This document shows, piece after piece, positions 30,530 to 39,976 of a stretch of 64,000 nt of DNA. Made by a program: the position numbers and the translations under genes. Numbering within the stretch: the stretch's first letter is position 1; each line of letters begins with the position of its first letter. Under the pieces are notes generated by a model. The model was not told the origin of the DNA. It searched no databases and was given only the letters and a program-made list of their open reading frames with translations. The DNA is taken from NCBI GenBank assembly GCA_002747135.1, contig PDTE01000024.1, positions 1-64,000 of the forward strand. Direction: 5' to 3'. This DNA is from Desulfobulbus propionicus. GTDB lineage: Bacteria; Desulfobacterota; Desulfobulbia; Desulfobulbales; Desulfobulbaceae.

Positions 30530-31715
30530 GCTTCACCTCCTGGATCTCTTTGATAAGCGCAGGTATCACCTCATACAGGTCGCCAACAACTCCAAAGGTG
30601 CACAAATCAAATATCGGCGCATTTTTATCGCGATTAATAGCAATTATTGTATCTGCAGACTGCATGCCAACAGCATGTTGCACAGCTCCTGATATCCCGC
30701 AGGCGACATACACCTTTGGGCCAACGGTCTTTCCTGTCTGCCCAACCTGGTGATGATATGGTATCCAGCCGGCGTCAACTGCTGCGCGGCTTGCGGCAAC
30801 AGCGGCGCCCAGCTCATCAGCTAACTCTCGTATCAGTTCAAAACCCTTTTCTGATTCAAGCCCTCGACCACCGGCAACCAGTATTTCTGCCTCCTGAATA
30901 TTAACAAAATCCTCATCACTTGTCACAGTGTCAAGGACCTCGATTTTCGAAACCAGCACTTCTGCAGCAACAGTTATTTCTTCAACTTCTCCCTGTCGAC
31001 TTTCATCAGGTATAGAGGCCGGCATGACATGTGGACGCACCGTCGCCATCTGCGGCCTTGTCTCAGGACATTCAATGGTTGCCATGATATTGCCGCCAAA
31101 AGCGGGCCTGGTCTGGAGAAGCATTCCGTCACTTTCCCGTATTCCAAGCCGGGTACAATCAGCTGTCAAACCAGCACCAACAGCGGTTGCCACAAAAGGA
31201 ATGACCGAACGTCCAATAGCAGTGGCCCCAGCCAGAACAATCTCTGGCTTTTTACTCCTGATTGCCTCTTCAAGGACAGCAGCAAAAACATCCTCTCGAA
31301 AGTCGCGCAATTCTTTACCTTCTACCAGATAAACCACATCAGCTCCGGCAGCAATCAGAGACGAACAGTGCCTCCTGACATCGTCGCCCAGCATGATAAC
31401 ACTTAATCTGGTACACCTTGCGTCGGCAAGTTTTCGCCCGATCCCCAGGAGCTCAAAGGTAACGGGCGCGATGACCCCATGGCGAAATTCACCAAAAACC
31501 ATCACTCCCGACCAGGCGGTCAAGTCTTTCGCGCGTTCTTTTTTGACTACTGTAATGGACAGTGCCTCTACAGGGCATGTCTCTATACAGGAACCACACA
31601 GAGTACAGCTTTCGTTGACAACAGCACAGTCGTTTTCAATATTGATTGCCCCAAAAGGGCAGCTTGACTCACAAACCCCACATACTACGCATTTATCACA
31701 ATCAATTGTCAGCAT
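30519..31715 (-). CDS. etfA: Electron transfer flavoprotein alpha subunit with N-terminal 2[4Fe-4S] ferredoxin domain
   Basis: 'CDKCVVCGVCESSCPFGAINIENDCAVVNESCTLCGSCIETCPVEAL' plus C-terminal ETF-alpha 'GQTGKTVGPKVYVACGISGAVQHAVGMQSADTIIAINRDKNAPIF'. Confidence 0.95.
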   Translation of the reverse strand: MLTIDCDKCVVCGVCESSCPFGAINIENDCAVVNESCTLCGSCIETCPVEALSITVVKKERAKDLTAWSGVMVFGEFRHGVIAPVTFELLGIGRKLADARCTRLSVIMLGDDVRRHCSSLIAAGADVVYLVEGKELRDFREDVFAAVLEEAIRSKKPEIVLAGATAIGRSVIPFVATAVGAGLTADCTRLGIRESDGMLLQTRPAFGGNIMATIECPETRPQMATVRPHVMPASIPDESRQGEVEEITVAAEVLVSKIEVLDTVTSDEDFVNIQEAEILVAGGRGLESEKGFELIRELADELGAAVAASRAAVDAGWIPYHHQVGQTGKTVGPKVYVACGISGAVQHAVGMQSADTIIAINRDKNAPIFDLCTFGVVGDLYEVIPALIKEIQEVKRGN

Positions 31716-31770
31716 TGGATTATATCATTTTCTCAGGCACAGATACTCTTGGGCCGAGGATAGAGGAATG

Positions 31771-32550
31771 TTATAAATGGGCCTTGAGTTGTTCGACCAG
31801 GTCATGCACCTGTTCAGCAACTGTTCCGGAAAATATCTGGCGGTCACCTCTTGCCTCTGGTGAAAAAACCCGGGCAACCTTGGTCGGGGAACCTGCCAGC
31901 CCAAGTCTGTGAGGTTCTGCGCCAATATCATCTGCAGTGACCACAGGTATATTAATCTTTTTGGCCTTCATCTTTCCCTTCAGCGACGCCACTCTTGGTT
32001 CATTTATATCTTTTACCACAGTAATTAAGGCGGGAAGCGGTACTTTCACCACGTCAAACCCGTCATCCATCATGCGTTCTACAATGATGTAGCCACTCTT
32101 CACTTCACGGGTTTTCTGCACACAGGTTACAAAAGGCATATTCAGTCGGCAGGCAATACCAGGCCCGACCTGAGCGGTGTCACCATCAATGGCCTGTTTA
32201 CCACACAAGACAAGGTCAACATCTCCGATGGTAGTCATTGCCTTTGCCAGAGTATACGAGGTTGCCCACGTGTCTGAACCGGCAAAAGCGCGATCTGAAA
32301 CAAGAAGCGCTTCATCAGCTCCGCAGGCAATGGCTTCGCGCAGAACCTGCTGCGCCTGTGGCGGTCCCATTGACACGACGACCACCTTGCCGCCCGAATG
32401 TTCCTTTATTCTAACCGCCTCCTCCAGGGCATGACGATCATATGGATTCATTATGGATTCGACCCCTTCCCTCGTCAATGTGTTGGTTTGGGGATCAAGC
32501 CGCACATCTTTTGCATCAGGAACCTGTTTGACACAAACTACAATATTCAT
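31771..32550 (-). CDS. etfB: Electron transfer flavoprotein beta subunit
   Basis: 'MNIVVCVKQVPDAKDVRLDPQTNTLTREGVESIMNPYDRHALEEAVRIKE', 'CGKQAIDGDTAQVGPGIA'. Confidence 0.96.
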   Translation of the reverse strand: MNIVVCVKQVPDAKDVRLDPQTNTLTREGVESIMNPYDRHALEEAVRIKEHSGGKVVVVSMGPPQAQQVLREAIACGADEALLVSDRAFAGSDTWATSYTLAKAMTTIGDVDLVLCGKQAIDGDTAQVGPGIACRLNMPFVTCVQKTREVKSGYIIVERMMDDGFDVVKVPLPALITVVKDINEPRVASLKGKMKAKKINIPVVTADDIGAEPHRLGLAGSPTKVARVFSPEARGDRQIFSGTVAEQVHDLVEQLKAHL

Positions 32551-32560
32551 GCCTGACCGC

Positions 32561-33712
32561 CTATGCTGAATATTCCTTGTTGAGTTCCTGGCCGATTACG
32601 TTTCGCTGAATCTGGTTTGTTCCTTCATATATCTGCAAAATTTTGGCGTCACGCATCATTTTTTCCACCGGATACTCCTTCATATACCCATAGCCACCCA
32701 TCACCTGCACCGCATCAGTGGTTACTTTCATGGCCATATCTGTCGCAAAGACCTTGCACATGGAAGATGCCTTGGACATATCCTTTGGATTATTGTCAAT
32801 ATGGCGTGCTGCGGCATATACCAGCGCTCGTCCTGCTTCAACCTGAATAGCCATATCAGCCAGCATATGCTGTATGGCCTGAAAGGCAATAATGGGTTTT
32901 CCGAATTGAACGCGCTGCTTGGAATACATTGCGGCCTCATCCAGGGCAGCCTGTGCCAGACCAATCCCAAGCGAGGCAATGCCAGGCCTTGAGATATCCA
33001 GCGTTTTCATCACGGTGATGAAGCCGGTTCCCCTTCTTCCGACCAGGCGTTCTTTGGGGATACGGCAATCCTTCATAATCAGTTCTCTCGTGGAGGAAGC
33101 ACGAATACCCATCTTGTCTTCTTTTTTACCGTAAGAAAAACCTGGATCACCATCTTCCACAACAAAAATTGAGGCACCTCTGGCCCCTTTCTGCGGATCT
33201 GTCAGGGCTACGATAGTATATATCTGGGACTCACCTCCGTTGGTAATCCACTGCTTGGTTCCGTTAAGCACCCATTCGTCACCTTCAAGCACGGCTGTTG
33301 TCTGTATCCCGGAGGCATCACTGCCGGCATTGGCTTCAGTCAGCCCGAAGGCAGACCATTTTTCACCTGTGGCAATAACCGGCAAATATTTTTGCTTGAG
33401 TTCTTCGCTCCCGGCAATAATTACCGGAAATATTCCCAAAGCACTTGCCGCATAACTGGTTGCAACCCCAATACACCCTCTCGCCAGCTGCTCCATGGCC
33501 AGGACTATATCAAAGCAGGTGCCTCCGAACCCACCATATTCCTCTGGAATAAAAATCGAGAACAGATCAGCCTTTGCCATATCTTCAAGGATACTCCTGG
33601 GAAATTCGTTTTTTTCATCCAGTTCGGCACGAACAGGAATAATTTTTTCGTCGGTTATCTCTCTGGCAGTTTCAACTATCATCTGCTGTTCTTCGGTTAA
33701 CAGATATTCCAC
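32561..33712 (-). CDS. Acyl-CoA dehydrogenase
   Basis: 'FGLTEANAGSDASGIQTTA', 'RVQFGKPIIAFQAIQHMLADMA', 'QVMGGYGYMKEYPVEKMMRDAKILQIYEGTNQIQRNVIG'. Confidence 0.95.
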   Translation of the reverse strand: MEYLLTEEQQMIVETAREITDEKIIPVRAELDEKNEFPRSILEDMAKADLFSIFIPEEYGGFGGTCFDIVLAMEQLARGCIGVATSYAASALGIFPVIIAGSEELKQKYLPVIATGEKWSAFGLTEANAGSDASGIQTTAVLEGDEWVLNGTKQWITNGGESQIYTIVALTDPQKGARGASIFVVEDGDPGFSYGKKEDKMGIRASSTRELIMKDCRIPKERLVGRRGTGFITVMKTLDISRPGIASLGIGLAQAALDEAAMYSKQRVQFGKPIIAFQAIQHMLADMAIQVEAGRALVYAAARHIDNNPKDMSKASSMCKVFATDMAMKVTTDAVQVMGGYGYMKEYPVEKMMRDAKILQIYEGTNQIQRNVIGQELNKEYSA

Positions 33713-33729
33713 AAATGTCTCCTTTACAT

Positions 33730-33778
33730 GTACCTACTCACAGGGCATGTACTACCCTGATTTCATTTGTTTTACATA
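33730..33778. repeat. PR1 left-end fragment
   Basis: 'gtacctactcacagggcatgtactaccctgatttcatttgttttaca'. Confidence 0.65.
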
Positions 33779-33780
33779 TT

Positions 33781-34758
33781 TTACCAGCGGATGAGCATGG
33801 CTCCCCAGGTAAGGCCTGCCCCAAAAGTACAGAGCAACACCACATCATGTTTCTTCATACACCCTTGCTGATTCGCTTCATCCAGGGCAATAGGAATACT
33901 GGCGGCGGAGGTGTTGCCGTATTTATCAACATTGACAAAAAGATTCTCATCAGGGATCTTCAACCGTTCCTGCAATTTTCTCAAAATACGAATATTGGCC
34001 TGATGAGGGATCACCAGGTCAACTTCATCAATGGTCAGCGAATGCTGGTCAAGCACTTCCACAACAACACTGTGCATCGCCCGGACAGCATGTTTGAAGA
34101 TATCGCTGCCGTTCATGCGTATAAGCGCTCCTTTCCAGTTTTCTGTTCTTAAACTGACGTTCTGGCTTTCAGGTCCGTCCATATGGAGGAGCTTCCACAA
34201 GGTCCCGTCTGAATGCAGTTTGCTGCCAAATATCCCTCTGCCGTTCTCTGTTCCTGTGAGGACCGCCGCTCCTGCCCCATCACCAAATAACACACAGGTA
34301 TTTCTGTCTTTCCAGTCCACCCTGGTTGAAAGCGTTTCAGAACCAATTACCAGGGCCTTCATGTGAGGTTGACACTGAATATATTTTGAGGCAAGATCAA
34401 GCCCGTACGTGAACCCTGTGCAGGCTGCATTGATGTCATAGGCAAAGCACTTGGTCGCGCCAAGCTCGGCCTGTACAAAACAGGCGGTTGACGGCATGAT
34501 TTTGTGTGGTGAAAGAGTGGCAACTATAATGAGATCGAGTTCAGAGGCATCTACTCCTGCACTTGCCAGCGCCTTTTTTCCTGCTCCTGCCGCCAGCAGA
34601 TAATTATACTCGTTTTCCCCTGATATTCTGCGAGTTTTGATGCCTGTTCTAGCTGATATCCATTCATCCGAGGTATCTACCATCCGTTCAAGCTCTTCAT
34701 TTGTCAACACTTTTTCAGGAAGGCAGGATCCTGTCCCCAGTATAACTGCTTTACTCAT
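33781..34758 (-). CDS. fabH: 3-oxoacyl-ACP synthase III
   Basis: 'GTGSCLPEKVLTNEELERMVDTSDEWISARTGIKTRRIS', 'YDINAACTGFTYGLDLA', 'IPHQANIRI'. Confidence 0.96.
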   Translation of the reverse strand: MSKAVILGTGSCLPEKVLTNEELERMVDTSDEWISARTGIKTRRISGENEYNYLLAAGAGKKALASAGVDASELDLIIVATLSPHKIMPSTACFVQAELGATKCFAYDINAACTGFTYGLDLASKYIQCQPHMKALVIGSETLSTRVDWKDRNTCVLFGDGAGAAVLTGTENGRGIFGSKLHSDGTLWKLLHMDGPESQNVSLRTENWKGALIRMNGSDIFKHAVRAMHSVVVEVLDQHSLTIDEVDLVIPHQANIRILRKLQERLKIPDENLFVNVDKYGNTSAASIPIALDEANQQGCMKKHDVVLLCTFGAGLTWGAMLIRW

Positions 34759-34772
34759 TATATTTTGCCTGG

Positions 34773-35783
34773 TTAAGCTACGGGCACATCAAGCGCATCA
34801 ATGATTACGTCATTGATCCTGTTGCGTACCATATCTGATGCGACCTGAATTGCATTGCGGATAGCAGTGGAATTTGAAGAGCCATGACAGATAATGCCGA
34901 CCCCGTTTATGCCGAGCAAGGGGGCACCACCATACTCGGCATAATCCACCTTTTTTCTGACCCCGGAAAAAGCTTTGCGGACAAGGAGGTATCCCAGCTT
35001 TGCCCGCCAGGATTTCATTATCTCTCTTTTCAGCATAAGCATGGCTGCCTCGGCCAGACCTTCACTGATTTTCAACGAAATATTACCAACAAAGCCATCA
35101 CATACTACCACATCGACATCACCTTTATATACATCTCTCCCCTCAACGTTACCAATGAAGTTCAAAGAGCTTTTCTGCAGGAGTTCATGCGTTTCTTTTA
35201 CCAGGGAATTTCCCTTTCCTGTCTCTTCACCTATACTCAACAGCCCGACCCGGGCATCCTTTCTTGCAAGTAGCAACCTGGAACAGGAAGCTGCCATGAT
35301 TGCAAACTGACAAAGATGCTGTGGGCGGCAATTTACATTGGCACCGATATCCATCATCATTACCGGCTCTTTCAAGGTTGGAAAAAAACTTGCTATTCCA
35401 GGCCGTAAAATCCCTGGAAGTCGACCAAGTTTACGAACTCCGGCAGCCAGGGTCGCGCCCGAGTTGCCGGCAGAAACAACGGCGTCGGCCTCTTCATTTT
35501 TCACCAGATCAAATCCCACCATAACAGAAGATCTTTTTTTCCTGCGCACCGCGTCAACCGGAGATTCTTCCATGCCAATAATGTCGGGGGCATGCTGGAT
35601 GGACAATTGATTGTAAATATATGTATTTTTCCTTGCTATCGCAGCGACAGACTGGTGAAGGTACTCCTCCGGACCGACGAGAATTACTTCTATATCAGCA
35701 CGTTGTTCAATAGCTGCCATGGCACCACGAATCAGCTTCTCAGGGCCGTGATCGCCCCCCATGGCATCAAGAGCTATGCGCAC
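34773..35783 (-). CDS. plsX: Phosphate acyltransferase PlsX
   Basis: 'MRIALDAMGGDHGPEKLIRGA', 'DAVVSAGNSGATLAAG', 'GNVEGRDVYKGDVDVVVCDGFVGNI'. Confidence 0.96.
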   Translation of the reverse strand: MRIALDAMGGDHGPEKLIRGAMAAIEQRADIEVILVGPEEYLHQSVAAIARKNTYIYNQLSIQHAPDIIGMEESPVDAVRRKKRSSVMVGFDLVKNEEADAVVSAGNSGATLAAGVRKLGRLPGILRPGIASFFPTLKEPVMMMDIGANVNCRPQHLCQFAIMAASCSRLLLARKDARVGLLSIGEETGKGNSLVKETHELLQKSSLNFIGNVEGRDVYKGDVDVVVCDGFVGNISLKISEGLAEAAMLMLKREIMKSWRAKLGYLLVRKAFSGVRKKVDYAEYGGAPLLGINGVGIICHGSSNSTAIRNAIQVASDMVRNRINDVIIDALDVPVA

Positions 35784-35792
35784 AATGACAGC

Positions 35793-35981
35793 CTAGTCCA
35801 GCTCGTCGCCAAGCTGAACAATTGATTTTCCTTTATACATACCGCATCCACCACACAGTTGATGCAGCATTTTGGGTTCACCACATTCAGGACATCTGCT
35901 GACATTTGGTTTTTTTAATGCATCATGAGCGCGACGTTGTCGCGTTCGGGAACGCGAATGCCTTCTTTTTGGTAATGCCAT
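35793..35981 (-). CDS. rpmF: 50S ribosomal protein L32
   Basis: 'MALPKRRHSRSRTRQRRAHDALKKPNVSRCPECGEPKMLHQLCGGCGMYKGKSIV'. Confidence 0.96.
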   Translation of the reverse strand: MALPKRRHSRSRTRQRRAHDALKKPNVSRCPECGEPKMLHQLCGGCGMYKGKSIVQLGDELD

Positions 35982-36013
35982 ATGTTTTCTCCTGTATAAA
36001 AATATGCCAGTAC

Positions 36014-36529
36014 TTATTTTTTCAATTTTGACAACACGGCAAATGGTGATTCAAGCTCTGTTTCCGGGCAAAAGCAGTCTTCTTTGTTTTTGTTTTTACC
36101 GCATTGGCTGCATAAACCTTTACAGTTCGCAGTACAAATTCTCTTATGAGGAAGTGAAAGTTCTATTTGTTGCTGTAATATGTCATGTACATCAATTTCA
36201 GGTGATTCCAGGAAAATGGTGTCCAGTTCACGGGGGCCACACTCAATCTCCCGAACATTGCGGTCATTACCCGCCAACACTTCAAAAAAAAGGTGAAAAT
36301 CTGCTTGTATATGACAAGCAAAAGTGTCCAGACACCTGTCACACACGACAAGGGGTTTCACCTTCAGCTCCCCTTTTAGTTCCGCTTTATTGCCGCTTTT
36401 TTTCTGCAGGATACAAGCAGCATGAAATCCATCTCCCAGGGAAGCGTAACTGGCATGTCGATTCTCTGTAATTTCAAATAGTTCGTATTGATTTCCACAG
36501 GGTGAAATCTCGTTGAATCGGACTAGCAC
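36014..36529 (-). CDS. YceD/DUF177 family protein
   Basis: 'CDRCLDTFACHIQADFHLFFEV', C-terminal 'CTANCKGLCSQCGKNKNKEDCFC'; GTG start at 36529 preferred over the ORF-track start. Confidence 0.85.
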   Translation of the reverse strand: MLVRFNEISPCGNQYELFEITENRHASYASLGDGFHAACILQKKSGNKAELKGELKVKPLVVCDRCLDTFACHIQADFHLFFEVLAGNDRNVREIECGPRELDTIFLESPEIDVHDILQQQIELSLPHKRICTANCKGLCSQCGKNKNKEDCFCPETELESPFAVLSKLKK

Positions 36530-36774
36530 GATACAGCCCCCAGTGCAAGATAAAAAAGAATTGCGTAAAAATATATATCTTACACAAAAAAAAAAGAGAA
36601 AGCCAGTGAAAATATGACCAAAGTATATAACCATTTAATAAAAATAGAGATATTCATACAATGATTTGTAAGTCAATAAGAGGGTGCGGGAAAGGGTGAC
36701 CGTACAAAGAAAAGAGGTACATGCCCTGCGGGCAGTTATGTTACAATACAACAAGGGAAGAAGCCTGAAGCAGC

Positions 36775-36953
36775 CAGTAACGGGGTCTGTGTTTCCCCGT
36801 GATTCTCTGTTTCTGACGTGTAACTGGTCACGGGTGCAACAAAGTGGACAAGCACCATGTCCCGCAGGTAAGCAGGCGAAGTGAGACGTTCGTGTACAGG
36901 AGTAGGCGGGCAATGGTGATCAGGCAAGGATGAAGTGCCCGTGATCTGGTACC
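36775..36953. repeat. PR2 palindromic repeat
   Basis: 'gtaacggggtctgtg...attctctgtttctgacgtgtaactggtcacgggtgcaac...gcaggtaagcaggcgaagtgagacgttcgtgtacaggagtaggcgggcaatggtgatcaggcaaggatgaagtgcccgtgatctggtacc'. Confidence 0.85.
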
Positions 36954-36972
36954 TCGGTTCAGCCGCGCCGGA

Positions 36973-37743
36973 TTAGTGTTCAAAGTGAAAATTGACTTCA
37001 AATTCGTCGTGTTGACGAAGCGTTTTTCGATTTTGAAAGTAATAGTCACGTAGAGCGACATAGGGATCAAAGCTCAATTTTTTTACATCTTCTATTTTAT
37101 CCAGGTTCAGAGAGACATTATTGATCATTTCAACTGACTGGATGGACGCCACGACCCAGTAATCATCAATCAGGGTATAAGGAGACAAGACACTGAAACC
37201 GATCAGATCTCCTGAAAAATCGCGCATGGTCGAAGGACCAAGGATGGGCACCACAAAATATGATCCATCGCCTATGCCCCATTCTCCCAGCGTTTCACCA
37301 AAAGTCGCCTCAATGGGAGGAACATGAAATTCTCTGGTAGCCGGGTCACCAAAACCAAAAACACCGCAAACAGTATTGATAAAAAAACGGGAAAAAACCC
37401 AGGCAGACTCTTCAAACCGCCCTTGTAACAGACAATTTACAAACCTGACAGGCTCCCCGATATTTCTGAAAAAATTCGAAACAGCTCCACGCGCATCCTG
37501 TGGCATAATTTTGCTGTAACCTGTTGCAACTGGTTTCAGTACATGCTCGTAGGCCTCGCTGTTAAATGTGAAGATTGCCCTGTTATACTGTTCAAGTACA
37601 TCAGGGCAGGATTCTTCAACGTATTCATCCATATAAAAATCATCATCCAGAAAATCGAGTTCATCAGCTGAATAAACTGGAGTCGTTACGCTGAAAATAA
37701 CGATAATCAAGATAAAAAAACTTGGATATCGCACAATGCGCAT
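36973..37743 (-). CDS. mlaA: MlaA/VacJ family lipoprotein
   Basis: 'DVLEQYNRAIFTFNSEAYEHVLKPVATGYSKIMPQDARGAVSNFFRNIGEP', 'FFINTVCGVFGFGDPA'. Confidence 0.93.
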   Translation of the reverse strand: MRIVRYPSFFILIIVIFSVTTPVYSADELDFLDDDFYMDEYVEESCPDVLEQYNRAIFTFNSEAYEHVLKPVATGYSKIMPQDARGAVSNFFRNIGEPVRFVNCLLQGRFEESAWVFSRFFINTVCGVFGFGDPATREFHVPPIEATFGETLGEWGIGDGSYFVVPILGPSTMRDFSGDLIGFSVLSPYTLIDDYWVVASIQSVEMINNVSLNLDKIEDVKKLSFDPYVALRDYYFQNRKTLRQHDEFEVNFHFEH

Positions 37744-37747
37744 GGCC

Positions 37748-38197
37748 CTATTTTACCTGACCAAAAGCAAACTTTGAAATAAGAGATTCAATATCAACGG
37801 ATGATTCGGTATCAAGCACCACTTCACCGGCTTTATAGGATTCCTCGTCTCCACCCAAAGTCACCTGCAGGTATTTCTCGCCAAGAATCCCCTGTGATTT
37901 TACCGAAACTATAGAGTCAATCGGTACCTTGATACTCTTATCCAACTGCATGGTGACAACAGCCAGTCCGTCTTTATTTAAGCGTGTTTTTTTTACCAGA
38001 CCAACTGATACGCCTGATATCTGTATCTCAGAGCCAGGTTTAACCCCTGATATATTTTGAAATTCAGCATCCAGTATATAGGTTTTCGAACCGGAAAAAA
38101 GTGACACTTCTCCAAGTTGAAGTGCCAGCCAGCCGAAAGCGGCAAAGCCTATCACCAAAAAAATACCGACTGTTATCTCAACACCTGTATGACGCAT
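37748..38197 (-). CDS. mlaD: MlaD-family substrate-binding (MCE) protein
   Basis: 'EITVGIFLVIGFAAFGWLALQLG', 'FQNISGVKPGSEIQISGVSVGLV', 'SQGILGEKYLQVTLGG'. Confidence 0.93.
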   Translation of the reverse strand: MRHTGVEITVGIFLVIGFAAFGWLALQLGEVSLFSGSKTYILDAEFQNISGVKPGSEIQISGVSVGLVKKTRLNKDGLAVVTMQLDKSIKVPIDSIVSVKSQGILGEKYLQVTLGGDEESYKAGEVVLDTESSVDIESLISKFAFGQVK

Positions 38198-38224
38198 AAC
38201 AAAATTCTCTTCTCTATTTTTTTA

Positions 38225-39001
38225 TTACTGAACAGCCATACCGACAGTTTTTTCAGCAAACTCACGAATGAAAGATTGTTTTGAACAGGCAATCTCCTCA
38301 ACCGTGTCAAAAACTTCCAGCTGCCCTTTATTCAGGACAATTATCTGATCAGCCAGGGCAAAAACATCAGGAATATCATGACTTACGATTACAGCTGTAT
38401 AGCCCAGCTCCTGCTGAATTCTTGTAAATAAATCATATATTTCCCGTGTCATAACCGGGTCAAGCCCGGTTGTGGGTTCGTCGTAGAGCACGATTTCAGG
38501 CTCGAGCTGCAGTGCCCTGGCAAGGCCCACACGTTTTTTCATCCCTCCGCTCAATTGAGCCGGGTACTTCTGGTCATGCCCAGTCAGCTCCAGCTGCTCC
38601 AGGGTGACATCAATCCTGGCCTTTATTTCATTGTCAGTTAACCGGGTTCGCTCCCGGAGAGGCAAGGCAATATTTTCATAGACATTCATTGAATCAAACA
38701 ATGCCGCCCCCTGAAACAAAACCCCAAATTTCATGCGCAAGGCTTGCAGTGACTTGTACCCAATCTTTGTTATATCTTTTTCTCCAACTATAACAGTTCC
38801 TTCATCCGGCTGCAAAAGACCGAGAATCAATTTTAAAATAACACTTTTTCCCTGCCCGCTCCCACCGGCAATGACAGTTGTCCTGCCAGCAGGAAGAGAA
38901 AAACTAACTCTATCCAGTACTACATGCGGTCGATCTGAGGTGCCAAATCTTTTCGTCACATCAACAAACTGCACGGCATAATCGTTTATTTTTTTCTTCA
39001 T
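38225..39001 (-). CDS. mlaF: MlaF-like ABC transporter ATP-binding protein
   Basis: Walker A 'GGSGQGKSVILK', 'LSGGMKKRVGLARALQLEPEIVLYDEPTTGLDP'. Confidence 0.93.
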   Translation of the reverse strand: MKKKINDYAVQFVDVTKRFGTSDRPHVVLDRVSFSLPAGRTTVIAGGSGQGKSVILKLILGLLQPDEGTVIVGEKDITKIGYKSLQALRMKFGVLFQGAALFDSMNVYENIALPLRERTRLTDNEIKARIDVTLEQLELTGHDQKYPAQLSGGMKKRVGLARALQLEPEIVLYDEPTTGLDPVMTREIYDLFTRIQQELGYTAVIVSHDIPDVFALADQIIVLNKGQLEVFDTVEEIACSKQSFIREFAEKTVGMAVQ

Positions 39002-39003
39002 CA

Positions 39004-39068
39004 GTAATTACTCACAGGGCATGTACCACCTTGGTTTCATGTGCTTTACATCTGTAACTGCTTTCATT
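39004..39068. repeat. PR1 left-part fragment between mlaF and mlaE
   Basis: 'gtaattactcacagggcatgtaccaccttggtttcatgtgctttacatctgtaactgctttcat'. Confidence 0.7.
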
Positions 39069-39080
39069 ATTGGCGTTCCC

Positions 39081-39908
39081 TCACAACAGGATCGCGGTGA
39101 GCAGATAGTCAAAAATCAAGACGGAAATTGAAGAGACAACCACAGCTTGGGTCGTCACCTTACTCACACTCTCAGCCCCAAAGCCAACTCCCCGAATCTG
39201 ATGGACAAAATATCCGCGCCCGGTACAGATCCAAACCACTGTCAAGCCAAAGACAAAGGATTTAATGATACCCAGCCGTATGTCATGATTCGTAACACTT
39301 TGTTCCATGCCGGCAAAAAAAGCACCGGCATTAACCCCCATAAGTTTTACTCCTGCGAGGTATCCACCAAAGATACCAACAACATCAAAAAAAACCGTCA
39401 AGAGCGGAACAGCTACAATCGTAGCCAGCAGCTTCGGGGTAATCAGGTAACGAAAAGGGTCGATGGCCATACATTCCAGTGCGTCTATCTGTTCCGATAT
39501 CCGCATAATACCGATCTCTGCACACATAGCGGAACCGGCTCTGCCTGTTACCATGAGTGCGGTAAGCACGGGCCCCAGCTCCATAATAAGAGACAGCGAT
39601 ACGGCTGAACCAAGCATTCCCTCAGCCCCAAACTTGCTTAAGGAATAATATCCCTGAAGGCCAAGAACCATACCGGTGGAAAGGGCTGTGAAAAAAATAA
39701 CTGTCAGGGAGCCAGCTCCGACAAACCGTACCTGCCGCAACAGCTCTCTGCCCCTGAAAGGACGCTTACCCATGCCAAGGCAAGAGTAGAAGAGAAAAAT
39801 TCCCATTCTGCCCAGGTCTGAAAGGACATAAAGCACCCGGTTTCCAAGAAGACCAAAATAAGTGGTTACAGCTGCGCGTGAAGATGGAGAATAGTTTTTC
39901 ATAAACAA
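39081..39908 (-). CDS. mlaE: MlaE-family ABC transporter permease
   Basis: 'ELGPVLTALMVTGRAGSAMCAEIGIMRISEQIDALECMAIDPFRYLITPKLLA'. Confidence 0.95.
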   Translation of the reverse strand: MFMKNYSPSSRAAVTTYFGLLGNRVLYVLSDLGRMGIFLFYSCLGMGKRPFRGRELLRQVRFVGAGSLTVIFFTALSTGMVLGLQGYYSLSKFGAEGMLGSAVSLSLIMELGPVLTALMVTGRAGSAMCAEIGIMRISEQIDALECMAIDPFRYLITPKLLATIVAVPLLTVFFDVVGIFGGYLAGVKLMGVNAGAFFAGMEQSVTNHDIRLGIIKSFVFGLTVVWICTGRGYFVHQIRGVGFGAESVSKVTTQAVVVSSISVLIFDYLLTAILL

Positions 39909-39976
39909 GACTCTACCATAACTGCTAAATAATTATAAAGGAAATAACGCCTACACCCATCCCGTTTCCATACATC

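Noticed and set aside
33730-39068. 'ggtttcac' tracts in PR1 considered as parS sites
   Set aside because: They lack the palindromic TGTTTCACGTGAAACA partner half; they are the PR1 arm sequence.
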